Notes: generated from the letters alone by a model not told the origin. Shown: positions 22,779-30,830, counted from the first letter of the stretch. The stretch is DNA of 35,641 nucleotides from Synergistaceae bacterium OttesenSCG-928-I11 (GCA_030266365.1 JAJDHV010000009.1:1-35641); one strand, 5' to 3'. Program-made: numbers and translations.

Positions 22779-24084
22779 CGCGTATGATCCGCCCGGGACG
22801 TCCCTGCTTCGCCGTCGCCTCCTTTCCAACGACTGTCACATACCCCTCTTGCTCCAGTTTTAGCAAAATACGGCTCATGCTGCGGATATTGACGCCATAG
22901 AGGTCCGCCAGCTCGCGCGCCGTGGTGTTCATAACCTGATACTGGCGAAGTATGCCGTCGAGGCGGCTCAATGTGCGCGCTCCGATCCCCGTTCGCTCGG
23001 ATATCCGGTGCAGCGATTCGTCCACCATGCGGGAGCCCTCGCCGGCGCCGCTCGTGATCGGTCCGATCATCGACCCGTTCTCCTGCACAACGTAGAGGCA
23101 GTCGACGCCGCTCTGCCGGGCCGCACGCCGCGCCGTCTCCGCGTTGCGCTGCGACTGGTTGGCGTCGTTCCCCAGGCCGACGCCGACGAACGCGTTCTGC
23201 ACGATATCGCGCGCCATGATCCGCCCGAGCAGATCGAACCGCCGGAAGTTGTCCGTGTCGTTCTGGATTGCCGATTTCGTCGTGAAGAGGTAGAAACGTT
23301 CGCCGGGCGACTCGATCACCGCCGCGCCCAGCTTCTGCGCGTACATGTAGACCTGCTCGCTTACGCCGCTCTTGTTGTAGAAGACCTGGAGCGTGCTCTG
23401 ACTGTACGCCGAGTGTTTCGCCCGGTAGGCGATCTCGATCGCGACGGTCGCGAGCTTCGCGTCGTCCGCCATCTTCGCCTGGAGGTCGAGGCGAAGTTTG
23501 TTGACCTGTTGCACGATGACCTCCATCGCGTTCTGGATGATGATGCAGGGGATCCGCCGCTCGAGAAGGTACGAACGCACGTGCTCGATGCCCGTGACGC
23601 AGCAGGACGCGCGCTTCGTCTCGTACATCTGCCTGTGGTACTGGCAGAGCATCTCGATGTAGTCCTCGTCCAGCAGGTTGAAGGCGGCGAAGTAGAGCTC
23701 TACGTCCTCGCGCGAATAGCCCGCTTCGCGGTACGCGCTGTAGATCAGTGCCTCCTCGTACGAATCGAAGCTCGCCCGGCTGATATCCCAGCCCTTGATG
23801 TAGACGGCCTGCATGAGTGAGCAGACGAGCGAGAGCTGGCTTTGCGGGAGGTACTCCCAGGGACACGTCGGCTGGAGGTAGTGACTGGCGTACCGATAGG
23901 GCGTCGACCCGCTGAAGAGGACGCAGTCGAGCGAGCCCTGCCGCTCGCGAAGGATGTCCACAGCCTCGGGGAAACGGTCGTACGGCAACAGCACAGGTTG
24001 CACGTACATGACGCGCTCCTCGATCGCGTCGCGTATCTTGACGATGCTCCGCTCCGGACCGACGATGCCGATTGTCGTGCTCAT
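22759..24084 (-). CDS. Winged-helix transcriptional regulator with an unfamiliar sensor region
   Basis: The 441-residue protein has a C-terminal winged helix (about residues 385-425, ARELADLYGVNIRSMSRILL then the GRPGRIIR wing). The N-terminus (TTIGIVGPERSIVKIRDAI) looks like a response-regulator or PrpR-N-like alpha/beta fold. The middle has GVGLGNDANQSQRNAETARR, reminiscent of the degenerate nucleotide-cyclase/GGDEF palm found in several regulators. GGAGGGG lies before the ATG. It is 24 bases downstream of lrgB and upstream of the opp operon, so either or both may be its target. The DNA-binding role is confident; the signal is unknown. Confidence 0.7.
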   Translation of the reverse strand: MSTTIGIVGPERSIVKIRDAIEERVMYVQPVLLPYDRFPEAVDILRERQGSLDCVLFSGSTPYRYASHYLQPTCPWEYLPQSQLSLVCSLMQAVYIKGWDISRASFDSYEEALIYSAYREAGYSREDVELYFAAFNLLDEDYIEMLCQYHRQMYETKRASCCVTGIEHVRSYLLERRIPCIIIQNAMEVIVQQVNKLRLDLQAKMADDAKLATVAIEIAYRAKHSAYSQSTLQVFYNKSGVSEQVYMYAQKLGAAVIESPGERFYLFTTKSAIQNDTDNFRRFDLLGRIMARDIVQNAFVGVGLGNDANQSQRNAETARRAARQSGVDCLYVVQENGSMIGPITSGAGEGSRMVDESLHRISERTGIGARTLSRLDGILRQYQVMNTTARELADLYGVNIRSMSRILLKLEQEGYVTVVGKEATAKQGRPGRIIRVNLHLG

Positions 24085-24108
24085 TCCGCCCCTCCTCTCG
24101 CCTCTCCG

Positions 24109-24813
24109 TTACACCAGAAACATCATGTACAGCGCCACCGTGATCATCCCCGCGACGCAGATCGATACGCTGCCTGCCGCCCCTTCCGTCTCGCCGATTT
24201 CTACCGCCTTCGACGTGCCGACGACGTGGCTCGCAACGCCGTACGCCGCGCCGACCGCGAGCGGGTCCGTGATGCCCATCAGCTTCGTGATGACCGGCCC
24301 GAAGACGACGCCGCACATGCCGGTCAGGAGGACCGACAGAATGGCGATCGGCATGATGCCGCCCGAGATGGCGGCGAGCTCCAGCGCGATCGGCGTCGTC
24401 ACCGACCGCGGCATCATCGACAGCGCGACCGTCCTGTCCAGTCCGAGCGCACGCGACAGTAGCCAGACGCTCGCCAGGGACGTCGCGGAGCCGACCAGCC
24501 CGCCGACGACGAGCGGGACGAAGTTCTGCCGCAAAAACGCGCGGCGGCTGTAGATCGTCGTGCCGAGGATCGCCGTCGCGGGCACGAGCATCATCGTGAG
24601 GAGGTCGGCCCCCGACCGGTAGTGCGACAGGGGAATCCTGCCGAAATGGAGCGCACCGACCACGAGGACGAGCGCGACGATGTATGGGCTGGTAATCGGG
24701 GACCTGTACCGCGCGTTGGCCCACTTGCCGACGGCGTAACAGAAAATCGTCAGCGAGATGCCGAAAAACGGGCTCGCCAGCGCAGCGTCGAGGGAGAGAA
24801 AAAAGCGTTCCAC
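24109..24813 (-). CDS. lrgB: LrgB/YohK family membrane protein
   Basis: The 234-residue protein has six or seven hydrophobic segments with family landmarks: SPYIVALVLVVGAL, the LGTTIYSRR loop, SMMPRSVTTPIALEL and GVASHVVGTSKA. The start is a GTG five bases after the lrgA stop, with GGGGG as Shine-Dalgarno. LrgAB/CidAB-type pairs are linked to murein hydrolase control; bacterial and plastid relatives transport pyruvate or glycolate/glycerate. A small-carboxylate exporter or importer fits a fermenter, by inference. Confidence 0.92.
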   Translation of the reverse strand: MERFFLSLDAALASPFFGISLTIFCYAVGKWANARYRSPITSPYIVALVLVVGALHFGRIPLSHYRSGADLLTMMLVPATAILGTTIYSRRAFLRQNFVPLVVGGLVGSATSLASVWLLSRALGLDRTVALSMMPRSVTTPIALELAAISGGIMPIAILSVLLTGMCGVVFGPVITKLMGITDPLAVGAAYGVASHVVGTSKAVEIGETEGAAGSVSICVAGMITVALYMMFLV

Positions 24814-24817
24814 GCCG

Positions 24818-25180
24818 CTACCCCCGCCGCCGCGCGGCAAGCATCCGCACGGTGAGCCGAACGGCCACGAGGGTCGCGGCGAACGTGAGAACCATCGAGA
24901 CGGCACAGACGACGAGGAGCTTTGGCCCGTCTCCGCGTATCAGGTCGATGTGCTCGAGGATCGCCACGCCCGGCGGCACGAAGAAGAGCGCCATATTTCC
25001 CAGCATGAAATCCGAAACCTCTCGCAACGCCTCCGGCCGAATCGCCCCCGCCAGAAGCAGAAAAAACATCAACATCATGGCGGTCACGCTCGCGGGGAGC
25101 GGGAAGGGAAAAAGTCCCGACAGAAATACTCCTGCCATGCAGACGACGAACAAAATCGCAAATTGCCCAGCAACCTTCAC
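24818..25180 (-). CDS. lrgA: LrgA/YohJ family membrane protein
   Basis: The 120-residue protein has four hydrophobic segments and the family motifs FPLPASVTAM and LGNMALFFVPPGVAI. Translation starts at GTG 25180 with GGAGG seven bases upstream. It forms a two-gene unit with lrgB. Confidence 0.92.
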   Translation of the reverse strand: MKVAGQFAILFVVCMAGVFLSGLFPFPLPASVTAMMLMFFLLLAGAIRPEALREVSDFMLGNMALFFVPPGVAILEHIDLIRGDGPKLLVVCAVSMVLTFAATLVAVRLTVRMLAARRRG

Positions 25181-25213
25181 CGTAACACCTCCGGAGAAAT
25201 CATTTCGCCGAAA

Positions 25214-25219
25214 ATCATA
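25214..25219 (-). promoter_or_regulatory. Candidate extended -10 for lrgAB
   Basis: TGATATGAT on the minus strand gives TATGAT with a TGn extension, 34 bases before the lrgA start. No clear -35. The rest of 25181-25340 shows no gene. Confidence 0.4.
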
Positions 25220-25340
25220 TCACGCATGGACCCAAAGAATCGGGCGAATTTTCGGCAACGATTCCGTCGGCGCACGAACGCAGCCGCCTCGCACACCGCG
25301 CAGTGGGTACGCACAAAGCGTGTCCGGAGAGCGCCCCTCT

Positions 25341-25724
25341 TTACAGCGTCTTGCAGTATGCGGCAAACGCCCTGTCGTGAACGAGAATATGTTCCTTGAG
25401 CCAACCCAACACCGTCTTGTTGAGCGCCATATTGTTGCTCAGCGTGGGCCCTTCCGCGATATATTTTTCCTTGAGCTTGCGAAAAACGACGATGTAGTTG
25501 TCGTGATACTTCTTGTGCTCCACCGCCTTCGGATATTTTTTCTCCTTGTGCAGGCGCTGTTCGTCCGTAAAGTGCTTCACGATGTAGTTATCGAGAAAAT
25601 CAAGCGTTGATTTGATCCTCTCGCCGTTACTGGTGTCTACGAGAATATCGATCTGGTTGAAAAGTTCCTTGTGCTGCTCGTCAATGCTTGCGATTCCAGT
25701 TTCCAAAGAACTGCTCCAAAACAT
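25341..25724 (-). CDS. Bacteriohemerythrin
   Basis: The 127-residue single-domain protein has the diiron ligand set: an early His (in DEQHKELF), the HFTDEQRLHKEKKYP stretch with His and Glu, HKKYH, and the HILVHDRAF segment with His and Asp. It binds O2 reversibly, or senses or scavenges it, in anaerobes. The ATG at 25724 is preceded by GGAGG at seven bases. It has its own promoter with a palindrome and lies next to rubrerythrin on the same strand, an oxygen-defence pair. Confidence 0.95.
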   Translation of the reverse strand: MFWSSSLETGIASIDEQHKELFNQIDILVDTSNGERIKSTLDFLDNYIVKHFTDEQRLHKEKKYPKAVEHKKYHDNYIVVFRKLKEKYIAEGPTLSNNMALNKTVLGWLKEHILVHDRAFAAYCKTL

Positions 25725-25770
25725 GGCCCTGCCTCCTCGTGTGATTGTCAAGAGACGATTAACTAAAATG

Positions 25771-25799
25771 ATTATAATTTAACATCGTTAAATAATCAA
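25771..25799 (-). promoter_or_regulatory. Hemerythrin promoter with a palindromic spacer
   Basis: TTGATT (25799-25794) and TATAAT (25776-25771) are 17 bases apart on the minus strand. The whole spacer is the perfect palindrome ATTTAAC-GAT-GTTAAAT, ideally placed for a repressor that would occlude RNA polymerase. Confidence 0.75.
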
Positions 25800-25848
25800 C
25801 ATCGCCCCTTGCCGAAAATATTCGCGCGAGTCGGCGATGCGTCACAAC

Positions 25849-25890
25849 AACAAGGGCGGGGAATCCGTAACAGGATCCTCCGCCCTTGTT
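25849..25890 (-). terminator. Hairpin terminator after rubrerythrin
   Basis: AACAAGGGCGG pairs with CCGCCCTTGTT, with a partly paired inner part, about 24 bases after the rubrerythrin stop. The T-run on the minus side is weak (TTGTTGTTG), so termination may be partial. Confidence 0.6.
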
Positions 25891-25913
25891 TCTTTGTGTC
25901 GTCAGGCGTTTTT

Positions 25914-26495
25914 CTACCAGTTCGTCGCCTTGAGCTCGAAGTGGGCCTGCGGGTGGTCGCACGCGGGGCATTTGTCCGGCGCGGACGCCCCTTCGCACGT
26001 ATAGCCGCAGTTGCGGCAGCGCCACGTGACCTTCGCGTCCTTCTTGAACACCTTGCCGTCCGCAATGTTCTTCGCGAACGCGAGGAAGCGCTCCTCGTGC
26101 GCCTTCTCGGCAATTGCAATGTTGCGCATGACCGTCGCGATCTCGGGGAAGCCTTCGGCATCGGCGACATCGGCATACTCGGGGTACATGTGCCCCCACT
26201 CGTGGTTCTCGCCCGCCGCCGCGTCCTTCAGGTTCTGCATCGTGTCGCGCTCCGGCCCCGCCGGCAGCGTCATCGTCCCGGTGATCTCAGCCCCGGCCTC
26301 GCCCATAAAACGGAAGAGCCGTTTGGCGTGCTCCTTCTCCTGGTCGGCGGTCTCGGCGAAAATCGCCTCGATCTGCTTGTAGCCCTCGTTCTTCGCGACG
26401 CTTGCGTAGTATGTGTAGCGGTTGCGCGCCGCGGACTCGCCGATAAACGCGTTCATCAGGTTCACTTGTGTTTTTGTCCCTTTGAGACTCTTCAC
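25914..26495 (-). CDS. Rubrerythrin
   Basis: The 193-residue protein has the ferritin-like diiron domain (ESAARNRYTYYASVAKNEGY; DQEKEHAKRLF; EKAHEERF) and a C-terminal rubredoxin-like iron site (CRNCGYTCEG, then CPACDHPQAHFEL). It reduces hydrogen peroxide in the cytosol of anaerobes. Translation starts at GTG with GGAGG eight bases upstream. It has its own sigma-70-like promoter. Confidence 0.97.
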   Translation of the reverse strand: MKSLKGTKTQVNLMNAFIGESAARNRYTYYASVAKNEGYKQIEAIFAETADQEKEHAKRLFRFMGEAGAEITGTMTLPAGPERDTMQNLKDAAAGENHEWGHMYPEYADVADAEGFPEIATVMRNIAIAEKAHEERFLAFAKNIADGKVFKKDAKVTWRCRNCGYTCEGASAPDKCPACDHPQAHFELKATNW

Positions 26496-26538
26496 AGCAA
26501 ATTCCTCCTGCCGTCATAAAAAATTTTGGGTATTCACA

Positions 26539-26566
26539 AGTATAGCCGCTCTTTCGGCGAAATCAA
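26539..26566 (-). promoter_or_regulatory. Rubrerythrin promoter
   Basis: TTGATT (26566-26561) and TATACT (26544-26539) are 16 bases apart on the minus strand, about 45 bases before the start codon. The -35 hexamer is identical to that of the hemerythrin promoter, but the palindrome is absent. Confidence 0.65.
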
Positions 26567-26574
26567 CCCGAAAA

Positions 26575-26720
26575 CTACATGTGCACCGGCGTGCCGGAGC
26601 CAAGCGGCAACCCGATGGCACACCAAACGAGAAGCTGCGTCAGGAAGACGATCAGGTAGACGACGCCGTATCCCACCAATTTCGTTGTATCCCTTGGCTT
26701 GCTTTACCCTGTGGGGGTAA
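26575..26720 (-). pseudogene. Possible 3' remnant of a membrane transporter gene
   Basis: One minus-strand frame ends TKLVGYGVVYLIVFLTQLL and then a Gly-rich tail to a TAG at 26577-26575, which looks like the last membrane helix of a transporter. It is closed upstream by an in-frame TAA near 26695. A neighbouring frame just before that contains ITPTG, reminiscent of the SPTG-type loop of DASS/SLC13 anion transporters. A frameshifted, truncated remnant is the simplest reading, but the match is short. Confidence 0.3.
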
Positions 26721-26770
26721 TGAAAAATTCTCAATAAAAAATAAAAATCATGAACGCATATTGTGAATCA

Positions 26771-28399
26771 TCACTTATCGGGTTGCTCGCTCAGTATCCG
26801 CTGAAAATGACGAAGCCCCAAGGTCAACGACGCCTTTGCCCAATTTAACGGACAAATCGGACTCGCCGCAGCAAACAATTCCCCGTCACGCTCTAAAAAA
26901 TTGTAGCTCTCCGGAAGTGCGAACTTTCGGGCCAATCGACCATCGGCCTGAAGAGTTGCCTCGCCCGTTATCTGCCCAAGGGCCCGATTCAAATGCTTGG
27001 TCGCAAGGGAAAGCAACTCCCGATCGCCCGTCTCGTCATACAAGTGAAGTGCGCAATTTGCCAACCACGAATCGAAAAACCACTCTGCCTCGGTGCCCGG
27101 AATGAAATTCCGCCGACGCTCCTCATGACTCGCCACATCGGTATCGGTTCTGATACCCTTGAACCAAAAATTCGCAGACTGGTAATTGTCGCCGGCATAA
27201 CGGGCAATCCCGAAATCGCCGGTCAACGTCGCAACCAACGCCAACGCGGACAACTTGTCCTCCGCACGCAAACGCTCCAGGCGCGCCGGATAAATCAGAT
27301 TCAACAAAGCGGCATCCGCAGTACGGAAATGCTCGTCGTCCGGTTCATAATCCGGCGACTCGCCCCCCAACGCCAGTTGGGAGTGGATGACGCCGTAGCC
27401 GTTGAGCAACATTTTCGCCAACGTAAAAGGGTGCGCAATCTCCGCCTTACCAAACGTTTTCGCCGCATTCTCAAACGATTTTGCAAATGTCCCGTCCTCA
27501 TCCGACTTAAGAGCGGCGAACAAATTGGTCACAGCGGATGTCACCAGGCCAATCGACGACGTGTTTCGACGGGCAATTTCCTCCCAAGCGCCCGAGTCTT
27601 CCATCAAATGAAAATCTACCGCGTCCAAATATGCGAACAGCCCAGCCATCGCGACCAGACGATCGTTCTCCTTCAACTCCGCCAGGGTGACAAGGCCGTC
27701 CCGATATGCGCTCAGGGCGGCGTCGAGAAGAAGCCCAAGGGCATCGTTCTGCTTGTGTTTCCACGGCTGCGGCTGGCCGTTCTCCTGAACGTCCAGGAAT
27801 TCCCTGGACTTGGAATCGAAACGGATATGCACGGCATTCATATCGCCCGCATCCCCATCGACAAGAGCCGGGTTCGAAACAACCAGACGCATTCGCTGCA
27901 ACTGCGCACTCGTCGCCATATAATCGAGCAGAGTAAGAAGAACCGCCTTCGCGTCGGCGCGCGTCTCCTCCTCTGCCGCCAGGGCAAAGTACGCCCAGAC
28001 GCTGTCCCGAACCCAAATTGCATCGTAATTCGTCGCCTCGCCCATGTCAGCCGACTCGAATGACGCCGCTTGGACAAACGTCCCCCACGGACGGACGACG
28101 ACATCGATTTTCCGGGCGGCACGGGTTGCTTCCAAAAGATCGTTTATACCTTCAAGCGTATATACGTTCTTCAGTTTGAGGCCGACAGCTTCCGAACGCA
28201 CGGTGACGTCATAAGGCGGAACCGTCTCGGAACCGACGAAGCGCCTCACCGAAGCCTGCGCACCCAAACGCAACTTGTCAATTGCGTCGTTAAAGATGGT
28301 ACCCTGCTCGCTTTCGCCGGCATGAGACGCGCGGCAGAGTGTAAGGATGACGAAAAAGACGGTGACAATTTTGTACAGAGCGTTTTGCATGTTCATCAT
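26771..28399 (-). CDS. Secreted GH15/phosphorylase-kinase-like (alpha/alpha)6-barrel protein
   Basis: The 542-residue protein has an N-terminal signal peptide (KIVTVFFVILTL, cleaved near SHA-GE). The body resembles glycoside hydrolase family 15 and the phosphorylase-kinase regulatory family: NYDAIWVRDSVWAY, WKHKQNDALGLLL and DSGAWEEIARRNTSSIG occur in the expected order. These place it in the (alpha/alpha)6-barrel group of glucoamylase-like proteins, acting in the periplasm or outside. Whether it is a hydrolase or a binding protein cannot be settled. AAGGA precedes the ATG by four bases; the second ATG, one codon later, is an equal candidate. It appears monocistronic. Confidence 0.65.
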   Translation of the reverse strand: MMNMQNALYKIVTVFFVILTLCRASHAGESEQGTIFNDAIDKLRLGAQASVRRFVGSETVPPYDVTVRSEAVGLKLKNVYTLEGINDLLEATRAARKIDVVVRPWGTFVQAASFESADMGEATNYDAIWVRDSVWAYFALAAEEETRADAKAVLLTLLDYMATSAQLQRMRLVVSNPALVDGDAGDMNAVHIRFDSKSREFLDVQENGQPQPWKHKQNDALGLLLDAALSAYRDGLVTLAELKENDRLVAMAGLFAYLDAVDFHLMEDSGAWEEIARRNTSSIGLVTSAVTNLFAALKSDEDGTFAKSFENAAKTFGKAEIAHPFTLAKMLLNGYGVIHSQLALGGESPDYEPDDEHFRTADAALLNLIYPARLERLRAEDKLSALALVATLTGDFGIARYAGDNYQSANFWFKGIRTDTDVASHEERRRNFIPGTEAEWFFDSWLANCALHLYDETGDRELLSLATKHLNRALGQITGEATLQADGRLARKFALPESYNFLERDGELFAAASPICPLNWAKASLTLGLRHFQRILSEQPDK

Positions 28400-28512
28400 T
28401 TTTCCTTTCTAGCCAAAGGCCCCTATGACTGTGGTCTGGATGTAAAACCCCTCAAAGACCACCCCGAGTGACGTGTTACAAAAAACGGCATCTTGTAGAA
28501 TGCTTCTTCAAT

Positions 28513-28541
28513 AAGATAAAACAGTTTCGTCGTATAAGCAA
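28513..28541 (-). promoter_or_regulatory. Candidate promoter of the GH15-like gene
   Basis: TTGCTT (28541-28536) and TATCTT (28518-28513) are 17 bases apart on the minus strand. The resulting leader would be about 110 bases and would contain the 7-bp inverted repeat at 28432-28463. Confidence 0.45.
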
Positions 28542-28578
28542 GGGCTGATACGTCAAAAACGAATCACGCCAACGTCAA

Positions 28579-28612
28579 ACGGGCCGCATCGCAAATTCGC
28601 GACGCGGTCCGT
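28579..28612 (-). terminator. Terminator-like hairpin after the metallo-beta-lactamase-fold gene
   Basis: ACGGACCGC pairs with GCGGCCCGT (one G-U) and an inner TCGC/GCGA adds length. The T-run is weak on the minus side (GTTTGAC) and better on the plus side (TTTTCTTT), so direction is uncertain. Confidence 0.45.
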
Positions 28613-28638
28613 TTTCTTTGCCCAAATTTTTTTTGCCT

Positions 28639-29520
28639 CTATGCGCAGGTCATCCAGAGCAGGCGGTTCTCCTCGAACGAGACGTCCATGCGGCCCTCGT
28701 CGCGCAGGTAGGCGAGCATCGAGCGCACCGTACTGCCGACGAGCACGTACTGGTCGAAGTTCATCGACAGGCCGTAGCCGTCAAAGACGCGCTTCAAAAT
28801 TTCCTCGAACGGCGTGGGCGACGCGCAGATTTCCTCCAGCCTCGCCAGAATTTCGTGGATTTTTTCCCGATTGACCGCGACGAGCGGTCGGATGTTCTCT
28901 ACTGGTGCCGCGTGCGACGGGATAAACAGCTTCCCCTCCAGCCCCTCGATCGTGTCGAGCGTGCGCAGATATTCGCGCGTGTCAAAGAGGAAGGGAATGT
29001 GATATTTTTCGAGGATATGCGGGCTCGTCAGCGCGTCCGCCAGAAACCAGACGTCGTCCGACGTATGGAAGCCGACCATCTGGAACATGTGCCCGTCGAG
29101 GCGGATCGGCTCGATCCCCTCCGGCAGGACGGCCTCCGAAAGATCGCGCACGTCGCTCGGTTCCGCAACCAGAAATTTGTGGCGCAGATCGCGCGGCGGG
29201 TACCCGCCGTACAGAAACGCGGGCTCCATGAACGTCGACACAGAGAGCACCGCCTCCAGCCCGACGGAGTAGGCGGGCGCGCCCGTGCGCTTTTGGAGAA
29301 ACGCATTGCCGCCGATGTGGTCGCAGTTGGAGTGCGTGTTCAGGATCATGCCGAGCTCCCACCCGCTCTCGTTGATGCGCTTCAAAATCCGCCGCCCGGC
29401 CTCCTTGTCGTTGCCGCTGTCGACGAGGCAGATTTTGTTCCCGTCATAACGGTAGAGCCCCATTCGCGACGGGCACTCGATATAAAACGTGTTCTCGCCG
29501 ACCTGTATCAGTTCGTACAT
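28639..29520 (-). CDS. Metallo-beta-lactamase-fold hydrolase
   Basis: The 293-residue protein has the fold's metal motif as THSNCDHIGG, so the usual HxHxDH has Asn for the second His. Further ligand positions are GFHTSDD with LAD, and SHAAP near residue 200. A C-terminal helical part resembles the extension of hydrolase-type members. The ATG at 29520 has GGGAGG about seven bases upstream. The substrate is unknown; thioester or phosphodiester hydrolysis are common in the superfamily. It is divergent from the ProC-like gene. Confidence 0.82.
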   Translation of the reverse strand: MYELIQVGENTFYIECPSRMGLYRYDGNKICLVDSGNDKEAGRRILKRINESGWELGMILNTHSNCDHIGGNAFLQKRTGAPAYSVGLEAVLSVSTFMEPAFLYGGYPPRDLRHKFLVAEPSDVRDLSEAVLPEGIEPIRLDGHMFQMVGFHTSDDVWFLADALTSPHILEKYHIPFLFDTREYLRTLDTIEGLEGKLFIPSHAAPVENIRPLVAVNREKIHEILARLEEICASPTPFEEILKRVFDGYGLSMNFDQYVLVGSTVRSMLAYLRDEGRMDVSFEENRLLWMTCA

Positions 29521-29563
29521 GAGAACCCCTCCCTGAAAGATACTGTCGAAAGCCAATTGAAAA

Positions 29564-29569
29564 ATTATA
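29564..29569 (-). promoter_or_regulatory. Extended -10 of the metallo-beta-lactamase-fold gene
   Basis: TGCTATAAT on the minus strand gives a perfect TATAAT with TGn, 44 bases before the start codon. Confidence 0.55.
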
Positions 29570-29580
29570 GCATCGCAACA

Positions 29581-29609
29581 TTGACAATCGCCGCACGGGA
29601 TTGTATCGT
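29581..29609 (+). promoter_or_regulatory. Candidate promoter toward the ProC-like gene
   Basis: TTGACA and TATCGT are 17 bases apart on the plus strand, close to the divergent -10 at 29564-29569. The leader to the ProC-like start would be about 285 bases; that stretch (29610-29899) shows no gene. Confidence 0.45.
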
Positions 29610-29899
29610 TGGCAGCTCAGTTCCGCTGAAAGAGGTGACCCGCAGTGACGCTTCAAACAACGTCCATACGACGAAACGACAGAATACGCTCCTCCACCCA
29701 TACGGTATCCGCACGACCTCGACCTACCCGGTAACGCACCTCGAACGGGCCGTCGCACTTCTGCGCGCCCGACCATATTTTTCACTCTGATTCTTTTTAT
29801 CGTTTTTTAACGACACGAACGAAGCGCCGCAGAACGTCGTGCCTATGCGCATGGGCGATTCTGTGGACTATTTTCTGTTTCCGAAAGGATGGATAGATC

Positions 29900-30709
29900 A
29901 TGATATTCGATATGAAAAAAACGACAATCGGCATTCTCGGCCTCGGCCACCTCGGCGCGTCGCTCGCCTTCGCCGCCCTGAAAAACGGCATCGCAGCAAA
30001 AAATCTATACGTCTCCCATAGAGGCAGCAATGCCTCCGTCCAGGCCGCGGCGAAACTTGGATTGACGGCGCGCGTCGTCCGGGCGGAGCAACTGACAGCG
30101 TCGGCAGACATCGTCGTACTGGCCGTCAGGCCCCAGGACGCGCTCGCACTCGCCCCTTTTCGTGCGAAACCGGGGACTGTCGTCGCGTCGTGCATGGCGG
30201 GGCTGCAAACGGACTTCCTCTCGTCGGCCTTTGGTTTCGGCACGCGCCGGATCATGTGCAGCGGCCCCGGGACGATCAAGATGGGCATCGGCACGGCAAC
30301 GCTCTACCCGCACGATGCCGCCGTCTGCGCATTGCTCCGGCGGATCGGCTTCGACGTATTCCCCTCGTCCAGCGACGAGGAGTTGGACTCGTTCACCGTC
30401 GGCATCTGCATCCCCGCGCTGATTCGCGCGCTTCGCATCCCGCGAGGCGACGTCGCCGCCGCGATGGAGGCCATGCGCCGCGACTACCCGATCTACGGCC
30501 CACTCGCGGGGTGGCTGGACAAACTTCCCTCGGACGTCGAGGAACCGGGCAACGTCGCGACGAAAGGCGGTGTCACAGAGACGATGCTGCGCCGGCTCGC
30601 CGACGGCGCTTCGCTCGAATCCGCCCTGCGCAGCGGCATCGCGCGAGGGAGAGCGATCGCAAACGAGGTCGCCTCCGAAGCGGCGACGGCGATGAAAAAA
30701 GCCGGATAG
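29900..30709 (+). CDS. Pyrroline-5-carboxylate reductase-like protein
   Basis: The 269-residue protein has the ProC layout: an N-terminal dinucleotide fold (IGILGLGHLGASLA), VVLAVRPQD for the VKPQ motif, ASCMAG, and the C-terminal dimerisation region with GGVTETMLRRLADGAS. The usual RxMPN active-site segment reads RIMCSGPGT, so it is a divergent member and may act on another imine. AGGA lies about ten bases before the ATG. It is the only plus-strand gene in this half and is followed by a strong bidirectional terminator. Confidence 0.75.
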   Translation: MIFDMKKTTIGILGLGHLGASLAFAALKNGIAAKNLYVSHRGSNASVQAAAKLGLTARVVRAEQLTASADIVVLAVRPQDALALAPFRAKPGTVVASCMAGLQTDFLSSAFGFGTRRIMCSGPGTIKMGIGTATLYPHDAAVCALLRRIGFDVFPSSSDEELDSFTVGICIPALIRALRIPRGDVAAAMEAMRRDYPIYGPLAGWLDKLPSDVEEPGNVATKGGVTETMLRRLADGASLESALRSGIARGRAIANEVASEAATAMKKAG

Positions 30710-30746
30710 CGAGAAATCACCTTGCTCGTTAAAAACGCGAAATCAC

Positions 30747-30790
30747 AAAAAAATTTCCGCACTTCAGGGTCGAAGTGCGGAAATTTTTTT
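30747..30790. terminator. Bidirectional intrinsic terminator between the ProC-like gene and smc
   Basis: AAATTTCCGCACTTC and GAAGTGCGGAAATTT form a perfect 15-bp stem around a six-base loop, with an A-run on the left and a T-run on the right. It serves both convergent genes. Confidence 0.93.
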
Positions 30791-30830
30791 GAGGGTTCTC
30801 GATTTTTCGTGGCGCGCCTCATCGTTTTCC

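Larger units (their letters stand above)
28400..28638. other. Intergenic region upstream of the GH15-like gene
   Basis: No gene is seen. It contains a candidate promoter, a leader inverted repeat (GTGGTCT...AGACCAC, 28432-28463) and a GC-rich hairpin (28579-28612) just after the metallo-beta-lactamase-fold gene. Confidence 0.5.

Noticed and set aside
26577-26734. A 66-codon Arg-rich minus-strand frame next to rubrerythrin
   Set aside because: It is the out-of-frame reading of the probable transporter remnant and covers the rubrerythrin promoter.
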